A stretch of DNA of 64,000 bases, from NCBI GenBank assembly GCA_004005435.1, contig RZWH01000007.1, forward strand, positions 1 to 64,000, read 5' to 3'. Below the pieces are notes generated by a model that did not search any database, had not been told where the DNA came from, and was given only the letters and a program-made list of their open reading frames with translations. Position numbers and translations under genes: made by a program. Of the stretch, positions 8,428 through 19,866 are shown in pieces (the first letter of the stretch is position 1; each line of letters starts with the position of its first letter). This DNA is from Rhodobacteraceae bacterium CCMM004. Its GTDB lineage: Bacteria; Pseudomonadota; Alphaproteobacteria; Rhodobacterales; Rhodobacteraceae.

Positions 8428-9798
8428 TCAGGCCACCCGGAACCAGGTCTTCATCCCCGCGGTCTGGTGGCCCAGCATGTGGCAGTGCAAGAGCCAGTCG
8501 CCGGGGTTGTCGGCGGCCATCGCGACCTCGCGCCGCGCACCGGCATCGACCAAGATCGTGTCGCGCCAGGGGCCCAGCGTCCCGTCCGCCTGCACCTCGC
8601 GGAAATGGTGGCCGTGGACGTGCATCCCGTGGGGGAAGGCGGTGTCGTTGATCAGGTCGAACCGCACCGTCCTGCCGCGCGCCGCCTCGACCAGCGGCGC
8701 CTGGGGCAGGCCCACGGTGCCGTTCAGCGCCCAGAACTGGCCCGACCGCATCATCTCGCGCATCCCCATGCGACCGCCGTTCATCATCGCGCCCATCATG
8801 CCGCCCATGGCCCCGCCCTCCATCAGCACGGGCACGCTCAGGGCGTCGTCCAGGTGGCCGACGGACCTGACCGGGTTCGGCGGCAGAGGCGCGGGCGTCG
8901 GACGCCGCGCAGCCGACGCCGTGCCAGACACCGGCAGGGTGATCAGCGCATAGCCGCCGTCGGGGTGGTGGTCGACGACGAAGGCTTCGGTGTCGGCGGT
9001 GACGTCGACGATCAGGTCGATCCGCTGTGCCGGGGCGAGCGAGAACCGCCCCGCCACCGGCTGAGGCACCTCCAACGGCATCCCGTCCAGCGCCACCGTC
9101 CACCCCTCCAGCCCGTCGAGCGACAGGACCTGGATGCGCGCGTTGGCGGCATTGATCAGACGCAGACGCAGACGCGCGTGCCGGGCGGCGGGGACGGTAT
9201 GGCCAACGCTGCCGTTCACCGTGATCACGTTCCCCAGGCGGCCGGCATGGCTCAGGTCGTGGAAATTCGCCATCGGCTCGACCAGCGCGCCGTCGCGGTC
9301 CAGCCGCCAGTCATCCAGCACCAGAACGTGGTCGGCATCGACCTCTGGCGCCTCGGCCTCTTCCACGATCAGGGGCCCGTGCAGGCCGCGCGCCACCTGC
9401 TCCATCGACGCGGCGTGGGAGTGATACCAGAAGGTGCCCGCGTCCGGCACGACAAAGGCGTAGTCGAAGCTGCCGCCCGGCGCGACGGCGTCCTGGGTCA
9501 GTCCCGGCACGCCGTCCATGGCGTTGTCGATGCGGATGCCGTGCCAGTGGACGGCAGTGGGCTGGGGCAGGGCGTTCGTCAGGCGCCGTTCGATCCGGCC
9601 GCCTTGAAGCACGCGGATCTCGGGGCCGGGGGTCAGCCCGTCGTAACCCCAAATCGCCGTCGCCGGGTACTCGGCGGGCAGAATCTGCGCCATGCCCTCC
9701 CGCGCCTCCAGCACCGCGGGACCGGGCGCGGCGGCGCCGGGCCGAGCCACCGCCAGCGCAGCGGCGGAGGTGAGAAAGGTGCGGCGGGTGAGGGACAT
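8428..9798 (-). CDS. Multicopper oxidase with Tat signal
   Basis: A 456-residue periplasmic oxidase. A twin-arginine leader (LTRRTFLTSAAAL) opens it. Copper-binding motifs are HWHG (84-87), WYHSH (124-128), HGMHVHGHHF near 400 and HCHMLGHQTAGM near 438-449. A methionine-rich stretch (GGAMGGMMGAMM and RMGMREMM) lies just before the last domain, as in CueO-type cuprous oxidases. The likely role is copper tolerance or oxidation of small phenols. The start at 9798 is chosen because it gives a clean Tat signal; an upstream in-frame start adds an unlikely extension. No copper chaperone or exporter genes are adjacent. Confidence 0.88.
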   Translation of the reverse strand: MSLTRRTFLTSAAALAVARPGAAAPGPAVLEAREGMAQILPAEYPATAIWGYDGLTPGPEIRVLQGGRIERRLTNALPQPTAVHWHGIRIDNAMDGVPGLTQDAVAPGGSFDYAFVVPDAGTFWYHSHAASMEQVARGLHGPLIVEEAEAPEVDADHVLVLDDWRLDRDGALVEPMANFHDLSHAGRLGNVITVNGSVGHTVPAARHARLRLRLINAANARIQVLSLDGLEGWTVALDGMPLEVPQPVAGRFSLAPAQRIDLIVDVTADTEAFVVDHHPDGGYALITLPVSGTASAARRPTPAPLPPNPVRSVGHLDDALSVPVLMEGGAMGGMMGAMMNGGRMGMREMMRSGQFWALNGTVGLPQAPLVEAARGRTVRFDLINDTAFPHGMHVHGHHFREVQADGTLGPWRDTILVDAGARREVAMAADNPGDWLLHCHMLGHQTAGMKTWFRVA

Positions 9799-10065
9799 GG
9801 CAGGGCTCCGGGCCAAGGTTGGATCACCCGCCTTACATGGGGGCTTCCCGCGCCGGAAGGTCAATGCGGCAGGATGGTCGGGACAGGGCGAACGGGGCTC
9901 TCGGTCGACGTCTCGACGTCCAAGAACCAGCTACGCCGGAGGTGTCCGCAGCCGACCGGCATGAGCGGGCTGCGCCCCGGCCGGCATCCTCGTCCCGCCC
10001 CCAAGCGGCGGCGCCGCCCGTGCCTTCCCGCACATGCGATGCAGGCCGCGCACGTCTCGCGCGCG

Positions 10066-12486
<2,421 letters not shown>

Positions 12487-12589
12487 TCACGTCCTTGAAA
12501 TGTTTGCGCAGTTATAGGGGTTGAGCGCCCCATTGTCACGCAACAGCCACAATATTTGGTGGTTCTCTGCACTGCCGCAAGAGCCCCGC

Positions 12590-13687
12590 TCAGCCCGCCC
12601 CGATGGACGAGCCGTCCGGCCCCTCGGACACCGCCAACATCTCGGCCCGCCCCTCTAGCCCGGCAAAGAGCGCGGCCTCGGTGCCGGTCAGAAACGCCTG
12701 CACCCCGAGCCCGCAGATCGCATCGTAGAGCGCGGTGCGGCGGTCGGGGTCGAGATGCGCCGACACCTCGTCCAAGAGCAGGATCGGCGCCCCGCCCAGC
12801 GCCCGCGCATTGGCCAGGATCAGCGAGATCAACAGCGCCTTCTGCTCGCCGGTCGAACATTGCGCGGCGGCCATGCCCTTGGCGCGATAGGCCGCGGCCA
12901 GGTCGTCGCGGTGCGGTCCGGTCAGGGTGCGCCCGGCGGCCAGGTCGCGGCCGCGCCCCTCGGCGAGGGCGACCGCCAGATCCGCGGGGCCGGAGCCGCG
13001 CGAACCGCCCCCCGCCACGATCTCCAGGTCCGCGGCCGGGAACGCCGCGCCGCCGGCGTCCTGCGCCGCCGCCACTCGGGCCACGGCCTCGGCCCGCCCT
13101 GCGTCGATGGCGGCGCCAGCTTCGGCCATCTGCCGCTCCAACGCCCGATACCAGGCCGGATCGCGAACCTCGTCGCGCAACAGCCGGTTGCGCTCGCGCA
13201 TCGCCCGCTCATAGGCCAAGGTCGCTGCGCCGTGATCCGGGACGAAGCTCAGGGTCATCCGGTCGAGGAATCGCCGCCGCCCCTCGGCCCCCTCGATCCA
13301 CAGCCGATCCATGGCCGGCACCAGCCACAGCATCGGCACCAGCCGGCCCAGCGCGACCTGCGCCGCCGCCTTGCCGTCGATCCGCACCGCCCGGCTGGCG
13401 CCCGGCTCGGCCCTGAGTTCGATCTCGTGCGCAGCACCAGCCCCAGCCAGATCCGCCACCACCCGCCAACCCAGCGTCTCCGGCCGCCGCGCCAGATCGT
13501 CGGCCGCCGCCCGCCGCAGACCCCGGCCCGGCGACAACAGCGACACAGCTTCCAACAGGTTGGTCTTGCCCGAGCCGTTAGGTCCGTGGATCGCCACCGG
13601 CCGCCCGTCGAGGGTCAGCCGCACCGCCTTGTGCGAGCGGAAATGCGACAGGGCGAGGGAGGTCAGATGCACCGCGCCCTCGCCCAA
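12590..13687 (-). CDS. recF: DNA replication and repair protein RecF
   Basis: A 365-residue SMC-like ATPase with Walker A IHGPNGSGKTNLLEAV (about residues 33-48), the signature region STGEQKALLISLILANA and Walker B ILLLDEVSAHLD. RecF loads recombination proteins at single-strand gaps with RecO and RecR. The start is not settled. A TTG at 13687 follows AAAAGGG, and a GTG at 13672 follows GAGGG; both are plausible and differ by five residues. The gene lies 51 bases downstream of dnaN. Confidence 0.94.
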   Translation of the reverse strand: MGEGAVHLTSLALSHFRSHKAVRLTLDGRPVAIHGPNGSGKTNLLEAVSLLSPGRGLRRAAADDLARRPETLGWRVVADLAGAGAAHEIELRAEPGASRAVRIDGKAAAQVALGRLVPMLWLVPAMDRLWIEGAEGRRRFLDRMTLSFVPDHGAATLAYERAMRERNRLLRDEVRDPAWYRALERQMAEAGAAIDAGRAEAVARVAAAQDAGGAAFPAADLEIVAGGGSRGSGPADLAVALAEGRGRDLAAGRTLTGPHRDDLAAAYRAKGMAAAQCSTGEQKALLISLILANARALGGAPILLLDEVSAHLDPDRRTALYDAICGLGVQAFLTGTEAALFAGLEGRAEMLAVSEGPDGSSIGAG

Positions 13688-13738
13688 CTACCCTTTTCAG
13701 ATATCCTCGCCGAAGGCAAAACGCGCCGCGCAGCGGCG

Positions 13739-14854
13739 TCAGACGCGCATCGGCATGACGACGTAGACCGCGCTGGGGTCGTTGCCCTCGCGCATCAGCG
13801 TCGGGTCGCCAGACGAGTTGAACAGGAACACCGCGTTCTCGCGATCCACCTGCCCGGCGATCTCCAGCAGATACTTGGCGTTGAACCCGATCTCCAGCTT
13901 CTCGGAGTCGTAGGCGACGCCCAGCTCCTCTTCGGCGTTGCCGCTGTCGGGGGCGTTGACGCTCAGCACCAGGCGGTCGTCCTCGATCTGCATCTTCACC
14001 GCGCGGCTGCGCTCGCTCGACACGGTGGCCACGCGGTCGACGGCGCGGGTGAACTCGTCGGCGTCCACCTCCATCTTGCGGGTATTGCCGGTGGGGATAA
14101 CGCGGGAATAGTCGGGGAATGTGCCGTCGATCACCTTGGACGTGAGGGTGATGTCGGGGGTGGCAAAGCGCACCTTGGTCTCGCTCACCGACACCGCGAT
14201 CTCCTGATCGCCGTCCAGAAGCTTGCGCAGCTCGCCCACCGCCTTGCGAGGGACGATGACGCCCGGCATCTCTTCGGCGCCTTCGGGGAGTTCGGCGTCG
14301 ATCCGCGCCAGGCGGTGGCCGTCCGTCGCCACACAGCGCAGCACACGGCCCCCGTCGCCGTCGGCCACGTGCATGTAGACCCCGTTGAGGTAATAACGGG
14401 TCTCTTCGGTCGAGATCGCGAACTTGGACTTGTCGAAGAGGCGCCGGAGCACCGGCGCGGGCACGGCGAAGTTCGCGTCGTACTCCGCGCTCGCCATCAC
14501 CGGGAAATCCTCCTTGGGCAATGTCGCCAGTCCGAAATGCGACCGCCCCGCCTGGACCGTCAGGCGGCCCGAGGCGCCGTCGTCGGTCAGCGCAACCAGG
14601 GCGCCGTCAGGCAGCTTGCGCACAATCTCGTGGAACATCACGGCGTTGACCGTGGTGGCGCCGGCGCGCTCGACCTGGGCGGGGGCCGTATCGACCACCT
14701 CGATGTCGAGGTCGGTGGCACGAAAGCTGACCGTGTCGCCCTGTGCCTCGATCAACACGTTGGCCAGGATCGGGATGGTGTTGCGCCGCTCCACCACCGA
14801 CTGCGCCTGCCCCACGGCCCGGAGTAGCGCGCCGCGCTCGATGCTGATCTTCAT
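13739..14854 (-). CDS. dnaN: DNA polymerase III beta subunit (sliding clamp)
   Basis: A 371-residue clamp protein beginning MKISIERGALLRAVGQ after a GGAGTGGG ribosome site, with the family C-terminus YVVMPMRV. The three-domain clamp forms a dimer ring that tethers polymerase III to DNA. It is of normal length, and the start at 14854 is well supported; in-frame codons further upstream give no family similarity. It lies between dnaA and recF in the conserved order. Confidence 0.97.
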   Translation of the reverse strand: MKISIERGALLRAVGQAQSVVERRNTIPILANVLIEAQGDTVSFRATDLDIEVVDTAPAQVERAGATTVNAVMFHEIVRKLPDGALVALTDDGASGRLTVQAGRSHFGLATLPKEDFPVMASAEYDANFAVPAPVLRRLFDKSKFAISTEETRYYLNGVYMHVADGDGGRVLRCVATDGHRLARIDAELPEGAEEMPGVIVPRKAVGELRKLLDGDQEIAVSVSETKVRFATPDITLTSKVIDGTFPDYSRVIPTGNTRKMEVDADEFTRAVDRVATVSSERSRAVKMQIEDDRLVLSVNAPDSGNAEEELGVAYDSEKLEIGFNAKYLLEIAGQVDRENAVFLFNSSGDPTLMREGNDPSAVYVVMPMRV

Positions 14855-14966
14855 GTCCCACTCCACCGTTGGCCGGGGCGGACACGCTATCGCGTTCCCG
14901 CCCCGAAGCAAGTGTCTTGACGAGGTTTTCGCCGAATTCCCCGAACGGTCAAGCCGTGGAGCGCCG

Positions 14967-16316
14967 TCAGTTGCCCTGCAACGCCCGCATCAACAGCTCG
15001 ACGTCCTCGGCCACCTGCCGGTCGGTCTCGCGCAGCGACTCGATCCTCTTGATGCCATGCAGGATGGTGGTGTGGTCGCGCCCGCCAAAGTGCCGGCCGA
15101 TCTCGGGCAGCGACCGTTCGGTCAGCCGCTTGCACAGAAACATCGCGATCTGCCGGGGGCGGGCGTAAACCCGCGTTCTCTTGGGCCCCAGCATGTCGGA
15201 CAGGCGGATGTTGTAGTGGTCGGACACCTTGCGCTGGATTTCGTCGATGGTGGCGCGCTTGTCCGAAGTCTTGAGGATGTCAGTCAGGCACTCCTTGGTT
15301 GCGGCGACATCGATCTCGCGACCGATCAGCGACCCGAAGGCGAAGAGCCGCATCAGCGCGCCCTCCAGCACCCGCACGTTGGTGGTGATCTTGTGCGCCA
15401 GGAACTCCAGAACGCCCGATCCGATCCGCGCATCGGCAAAGCTGTTGCGATACTGCTCGACCTTCTGCTGGAGGATGCCCAGGCGCAGTTCGTAGTTGGT
15501 GGGGTGCACGTCGACCACCAGCCCTTGCTGCAACCGGCTGGCGATACGCCCCTCCAGCCCCTCGATCTCGCCCGGTGCGCAGTCGGCCGAGATGACGATC
15601 TGTTTGCGCTGGTCGACGAGCGCGTTGAAGGTGTGAAAGAACTCTTCCTGCGTGCTGTCCTTGCCGGCGATGAACTGCACGTCGTCCACCATCAGCACGT
15701 CGACCGAGCGAAAGATCTGCTTGAAGTCCATCATCGTCTTTTCGCGCAGGGCCTGCACGAATTTATACATGAACTGCTCGGCCGAGAGATACAGGACCCG
15801 CGCCTGCGGATCGCGGCTCTTCAGCTCCCAGGCAATGGCGTGCATCAGGTGGGTCTTGCCGAGTCCCACGCCGCCGTAGAGGAACAGCGGGTTGAACGTC
15901 GCCGGACCGCCCTCGCCCACCCGGCGCGCGGCGGCATGGGCCAGCTCGTTCGGCTTGCCCACGACGAAGCTGTCGAAGGTGAAGTTGTCGTCGAGCGGCG
16001 CGCCCGGCAGCTTCTCGGCCGCGGGCATCTGCGGCGGGCGCTTCTTCGGCTGCACCGCCACGTCATCGTTCGCCGCCGGGCGGACCCGGAACGCCAGCCG
16101 CCGCGCCGGTTCGCCCGCGGCGACGATCTCGTGCAGGATGTGATCGCCGAACCGCTGCGAAACCCAATTTCCGACGAACTGCGATGGCACGAAAAACGTC
16201 ACGACGCCGTCGGAGAGGTCGGAGAACTCCAACGGCTCGATCCACGTCTGATAGTTGTTCTGTCCGATCGTGTTGCGGAGTTCCCTCTGCACAAGTCCCC
16301 AGGTTTCGTCTGTCAT
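14967..16316 (-). CDS. dnaA: Chromosomal replication initiator DnaA
   Basis: A 449-residue initiator. Domain I spans about residues 1-90 (MTDETWGLVQREL, QTWIEPLEF). The AAA+ domain has Walker A GGVGLGKTHLMHA (about residues 160-172) and Walker B VDVLMVDDVQFIAGK. The C-terminal DNA-binding domain has the GGRDHTTILHGIKRI signature near residue 420. The start at 16316 matches the family N-terminus; an in-frame extension of 68 codons upstream lacks similarity. It leads the group dnaA, dnaN, recF, gyrB. Confidence 0.97.
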   Translation of the reverse strand: MTDETWGLVQRELRNTIGQNNYQTWIEPLEFSDLSDGVVTFFVPSQFVGNWVSQRFGDHILHEIVAAGEPARRLAFRVRPAANDDVAVQPKKRPPQMPAAEKLPGAPLDDNFTFDSFVVGKPNELAHAAARRVGEGGPATFNPLFLYGGVGLGKTHLMHAIAWELKSRDPQARVLYLSAEQFMYKFVQALREKTMMDFKQIFRSVDVLMVDDVQFIAGKDSTQEEFFHTFNALVDQRKQIVISADCAPGEIEGLEGRIASRLQQGLVVDVHPTNYELRLGILQQKVEQYRNSFADARIGSGVLEFLAHKITTNVRVLEGALMRLFAFGSLIGREIDVAATKECLTDILKTSDKRATIDEIQRKVSDHYNIRLSDMLGPKRTRVYARPRQIAMFLCKRLTERSLPEIGRHFGGRDHTTILHGIKRIESLRETDRQVAEDVELLMRALQGN

Positions 16317-16849
16317 TTTTTTCTCTGCCGCCCCGCGCTTACATTCGGCCCGTGTCGGGCCCACTGACATATCGCGGTCGCCTTCGCGCACCGGGCATAG
16401 AGGATTGCGCGACGCACCGTGCCTTTCGGTGCTCGCTCGACCATTACAGCCGCTGCATCGGCAATGGACATGCCTTCCGGTAGCGTGAAGAGGCTCTCCA
16501 CCGCCGGTTGTCCACTGCACAATGCAGTCAATCTATCTTGGACATGCCGGTTTCCCGGTCGCCGGAACGGTAGGGCCCGAAATCACGGACCGGACCGTCG
16601 GCTGTCTGACGCTGTGCCGTGGAGCTGCGGGAGGCCCGCTTTTTCGGCTCTCTACACCAATTTGGCAGCGGTGCTACGGCGGCGCCGTCGTCATGTCCCC
16701 CCAGGCGATTTACGACTCGCAGCTTCAACGTAGCAAGGGGTTTCGCGGCGGATCAACAGCCGTTTGACCTTGACTCCAACGTCTCTGAAAGCGAATCCGC
16801 AGCGCCGCGGGAACTGTGTTTTTCCTGCCTCAGATGCCGACCGATCCAG
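16317..16849. other. ORF-poor upstream region of dnaA
   Basis: About 530 bp between the dnaA start and the rpsT terminator with no credible gene. It must hold the dnaA promoter. The best DnaA-box-like word is TTGTCCACT at 16508-16516, two mismatches from TTATCCACA, and there is no cluster and no clear AT-rich unwinding tract. I therefore do not call an origin here. Small frames on both strands lack similarity and ribosome sites. Confidence 0.5.
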
Positions 16850-16876
16850 AAAAAAAGCACGCCCAGGAGGGCGTGC
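16850..16876 (-). terminator. Rho-independent terminator of rpsT
   Basis: On the minus strand a perfect 8-bp stem (GCACGCCC with GGGCGTGC, 4-nt loop) is followed by seven T residues. It lies 37 bp past the rpsT stop codon. This is a textbook intrinsic terminator. Confidence 0.93.
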
Positions 16877-16913
16877 CCGAATCGCAGGAAAAGCGGGCCG
16901 AGTGCCCGGTTTC

Positions 16914-17177
16914 TCAGCCCAGGGACTTCACCCGGCTGGACAGGCGCGACATCTTGCGCGCCGCGGTGTTCTTGTGGAACACGCCCTTGGTCACGCCGCG
17001 CATCAGCTCGGGCTGGGCGGCGCGCAGGGCGGTGGAGGCGGCATCCTTGTCGCCCGAGGCGATGGCCTCTTCGACCTTGCGCAGGAAGGTGCGGATGCGC
17101 GAACGGCGTGCCTTGTTGATGGCAAAGCGGCGCTCGTTCTGGCGCGCGCGTTTCTTGGATTGGGGCGAGTTGGCCAT
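16914..17177 (-). CDS. rpsT: 30S ribosomal protein S20
   Basis: An 87-residue basic protein beginning [17 protein letters not shown], the hallmark N-terminus of S20, which binds 16S rRNA in the small subunit. It has normal length, its own intrinsic terminator downstream, and lies upstream of dnaA on the same strand, as in other alphaproteobacteria. Confidence 0.97.
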   Translation of the reverse strand: MANSPQSKKRARQNERRFAINKARRSRIRTFLRKVEEAIASGDKDAASTALRAAQPELMRGVTKGVFHKNTAARKMSRLSSRVKSLG

Positions 17178-17326
17178 GGAACGGGTCCTCTGGATCGGGT
17201 CTGGTGCACTATATCTCTTGCGTGACGACCCCGACGGACGGTCGACCGAACTCTCGTGCCTGAAGGGCGGGCATCACGCGCATGTGGAGGCGGCGGATAG
17301 CACCGCCAGCCGCCCTTGGCAACGCC

Positions 17327-18103
17327 CTACTTGTCGCGGAACTGCGCCTCGCGCTTGTCCAGGAACGCCTGCATCCCTTCCGCCTGGTCCTGGGTGGCGA
17401 ACAGCGCGTGGAACAGCCGCCGCTCGTGCAGCACCCCCTCGGCCAGCGTGGTCTCGTAGCTGCGGTTCACCGCCTCCTTGACCGCCATGACGGTCAGCGC
17501 CGATTTCTCGGTGATCTTGGCCGCCGCCGCCATCGCCTCTTCCATCAGCTTCTTGGCGGGCACGACCCGGCTGACGAGGCCCGAACGTTCGGCCTCCTCG
17601 GCGGTCATGAAACGCCCGGTCAGGTGCATCTCCATCGACTTGGATTTGCCGACAAAGCGGGTCAGCCGCTGGGTGCCGCCCATGCCGGCGACGACGCCCA
17701 GGTTGATCTCGGGCTGGCCGAACTTGGCGGTGTCGGCGGCGATGATGAAGTCGCACAGCATCGCCAGCTCGCATCCCCCGCCCAGGGCATAGCCCGCCAC
17801 CGCGGCGATGATCGGCTTGCGCACCCGTTCGATGGCGTGGGCCTGGGGCGCGAAGAGGTCGCCGCCGAACGCATCGACGAAGGTCTTCTCGGCCATCTCC
17901 TTGATGTCGGCACCCGCGGCGAACGCCTTTTCCGAGCCGGTCAGGACGATGCAGCGCACCTTTTCATTGGCGTCCGCGTCGGTCAGCGCCTGTCCCAGCT
18001 CGTCCAAGAGTTCGATGTTCAGCGCGTTCAGCGCGTCGGGGCGGTTGAGCTTGATCAGCGCGACGTGGTCGTCGATCTCGACGATGATCGTCTTGAAGGC
18101 CAT
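17327..18103 (-). CDS. Enoyl-CoA hydratase (crotonase family)
   Basis: A 258-residue crotonase-fold enzyme. The oxyanion-hole segments [11 protein letters not shown] (about residues 60-70) and [15 protein letters not shown] (about 104-118) are intact, as is the glutamate region [20 protein letters not shown]. It hydrates trans-2-enoyl-CoA during fatty acid oxidation in the cytoplasm. The family is certain. The chain-length preference is not visible, although the N-terminus resembles short-chain mitochondrial-type hydratases. It sits between rpsT and mutM on the minus strand without an obvious pathway partner. Confidence 0.9.
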   Translation of the reverse strand: MAFKTIIVEIDDHVALIKLNRPDALNALNIELLDELGQALTDADANEKVRCIVLTGSEKAFAAGADIKEMAEKTFVDAFGGDLFAPQAHAIERVRKPIIAAVAGYALGGGCELAMLCDFIIAADTAKFGQPEINLGVVAGMGGTQRLTRFVGKSKSMEMHLTGRFMTAEEAERSGLVSRVVPAKKLMEEAMAAAAKITEKSALTVMAVKEAVNRSYETTLAEGVLHERRLFHALFATQDQAEGMQAFLDKREAQFRDK

Positions 18104-18167
18104 GGGGCAGGGCTCTCGCAGTTGTGGTCAGGGACGCAGCCTTACCAATGAGAGCCCGACGATCAAG

Positions 18168-19034
18168 CTATCTTTGACACGCCGCGCAGTAGAAGGTCGA
18201 GCGCCCGGACTGCACGATCCGCCGCACCGTGCCGCCGCAGCCGGGGGTGACGCAAGGGGCGCCTTCCCGGTCGTAGACGCGGAAGGTGTGCTGGAAATAG
18301 CCCATCTCGCCGCCCGCCTGGCGGTGGTCGCGCAGGGACGATCCCCCGGCGGCGATCGCCTCCTCCAGCACCTGCCGGATCACCGGAACCAGCGCTGCGA
18401 CGCGCCCCGCCCCGATCCGCCCGGCCTTGCGCCGGGGCGAGATGCCGGCCCGGTGCAGCGCCTCGCAGACATAGATGTTGCCCAGCCCGGCCACCACACG
18501 CTGGTCGAGCAGCGCCGCCTTGACCGGCGTCGCCTTGCCGCGGAAGACCGCGACGAGGTGACCTTCGTGAAAGGCGTTGCCCAAGGGTTCGGGCCCCAGC
18601 TTGGCCAACAGCCAGTGGTCCGCCGCCCGGTCGGAGGGAAATAGGTCCATCGCGCCGAATCGCCGCGCGTCGTTGAAGGTGACCCGCGCGCCGCCCGCCA
18701 TGTGGAATGCCACGTGGTCGTGCGCGGCCTGCGCGGGGTGGCCGTGGTGGAACACGCCGGGCACCAACGCCGCCCCCTCGGGCTGCGAGATCGTCATGCG
18801 GCCCGACATGCCCAGGTGCACCAGCAGCGTCTCGCCCGAGTCGAGGTCCGCCAGGAGATACTTGGACCGCCGTCCCAGCCGCAGCACGCGCCGCCCGGCC
18901 AGACGCTCGGCCATGCGTTCGGGGAACGGCCAGCGCAGATCGGGGCGCCGCACCTCGGCCCTGGCGATCACCGCGCCCTCCATCACCGGCGCCAGCCCGC
19001 GGCGAACCGTCTCGACCTCCGGCAGTTCCGGCAT
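18168..19034 (-). CDS. mutM: Formamidopyrimidine-DNA glycosylase
   Basis: A 288-residue base-excision repair enzyme. After Met removal, Pro2 and Glu3 ([14 protein letters not shown]) are the catalytic residues. The mid-region [14 protein letters not shown] and a C-terminal zinc finger with four cysteines (CVTPGC and YCAACQ) are present. It removes 8-oxoguanine and cuts the strand. Because Pro2 must be N-terminal, the ATG at 19034 is the only sensible start. It diverges from ubiE. Confidence 0.96.
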   Translation of the reverse strand: MPELPEVETVRRGLAPVMEGAVIARAEVRRPDLRWPFPERMAERLAGRRVLRLGRRSKYLLADLDSGETLLVHLGMSGRMTISQPEGAALVPGVFHHGHPAQAAHDHVAFHMAGGARVTFNDARRFGAMDLFPSDRAADHWLLAKLGPEPLGNAFHEGHLVAVFRGKATPVKAALLDQRVVAGLGNIYVCEALHRAGISPRRKAGRIGAGRVAALVPVIRQVLEEAIAAGGSSLRDHRQAGGEMGYFQHTFRVYDREGAPCVTPGCGGTVRRIVQSGRSTFYCAACQR

Positions 19035-19107
19035 TCCGCCCGCCCCCCGCGTTGTAGTCCCCCGCCCGCGGCCTATAAGGAAGCGCGAGCGATGGACCGA
19101 GGTAGCC

Positions 19108-19860
19108 ATGTCCGACGACGACGACAAGACCACGCATTTCGGGTTTCAGACGGTGCCCGAGGCGGACAAGGCCGGGCGCGTCCATGGCGTCTTTTCCTCG
19201 GTCGCGTCGCGCTACGACGTCATGAACGACCTGATGAGCGCGGGCGTCCACCGCCTGTGGAAGGACGCGATGATGGACTGGCTGGCGCCGCGGTCGGGCC
19301 AGCGCCTGTTGGACGTGGCAGGGGGCACCGGCGACATCGCCTTCCGCTTTCTGAGCCGCGCGCCGGGGGCCGAGGCTGTGGTGCTGGACCTGACCGAGGC
19401 GATGCTGACCGAGGGCCGCAAACGGGCCGCGGCCGCGCGGCTGGCCGACCGTCTGGATTGGACCGTGGGCGACGCCATGGCGCTGCCCTTTGCCGACGGC
19501 AGCTTCGACGTCTACACCATCGCCTTCGGCATTCGGAACGTGACCCGCCCCGCGGACGCCCTGGCCGAGGCGTTCCGCGTGCTGCGCCCCGGCGGGCGGC
19601 TCATGGTCCTGGAGTTCAGCCAGCTGCCGGTCCCCATGGCGCAACGGCTCTACGACGCCTACTCCTTCAATGTCATCCCGGCGATGGGCCGGATCGTGAC
19701 GGGCGACCGCGACAGCTATCAATACCTGGTCGAATCGATCCGCCGCTTTCCCGACCAGGAGACGTTTGCGGGGATGATCCGCACCGCCGGGTTCGACCGG
19801 GTGAAGTATCGCAATCTCTCCATGGGCATCGCGGCGCTGCACTCCGGCTGGAAGATCTGA
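19108..19860 (+). CDS. ubiE: Ubiquinone biosynthesis C-methyltransferase UbiE
   Basis: A 250-residue class I methyltransferase with a UbiE-type start ([18 protein letters not shown]), SAM motif [10 protein letters not shown] (67-76), [20 protein letters not shown] and the end [14 protein letters not shown]. It adds a methyl group to the benzoquinone ring in ubiquinone synthesis. ubiB follows six bases later, so the two form a quinone operon. Quinone supply serves both respiration and the photosynthetic reaction centre. Confidence 0.96.
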   Translation: MSDDDDKTTHFGFQTVPEADKAGRVHGVFSSVASRYDVMNDLMSAGVHRLWKDAMMDWLAPRSGQRLLDVAGGTGDIAFRFLSRAPGAEAVVLDLTEAMLTEGRKRAAAARLADRLDWTVGDAMALPFADGSFDVYTIAFGIRNVTRPADALAEAFRVLRPGGRLMVLEFSQLPVPMAQRLYDAYSFNVIPAMGRIVTGDRDSYQYLVESIRRFPDQETFAGMIRTAGFDRVKYRNLSMGIAALHSGWKI

Positions 19861-19866
19861 GAGCGA

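Noticed and set aside
9960-10030. Similarity of the gap after gyrB to the inverted-repeat element at 39603
   Set aside because: Only a short GC-rich word (CGTCCCGCCCCC followed by GCGGCGGCGC) is shared; likely chance in this base composition.
16317-16849. Chromosomal origin in front of dnaA
   Set aside because: Only one weak DnaA-box-like word (two mismatches) and no AT-rich tract; a cluster would be needed.
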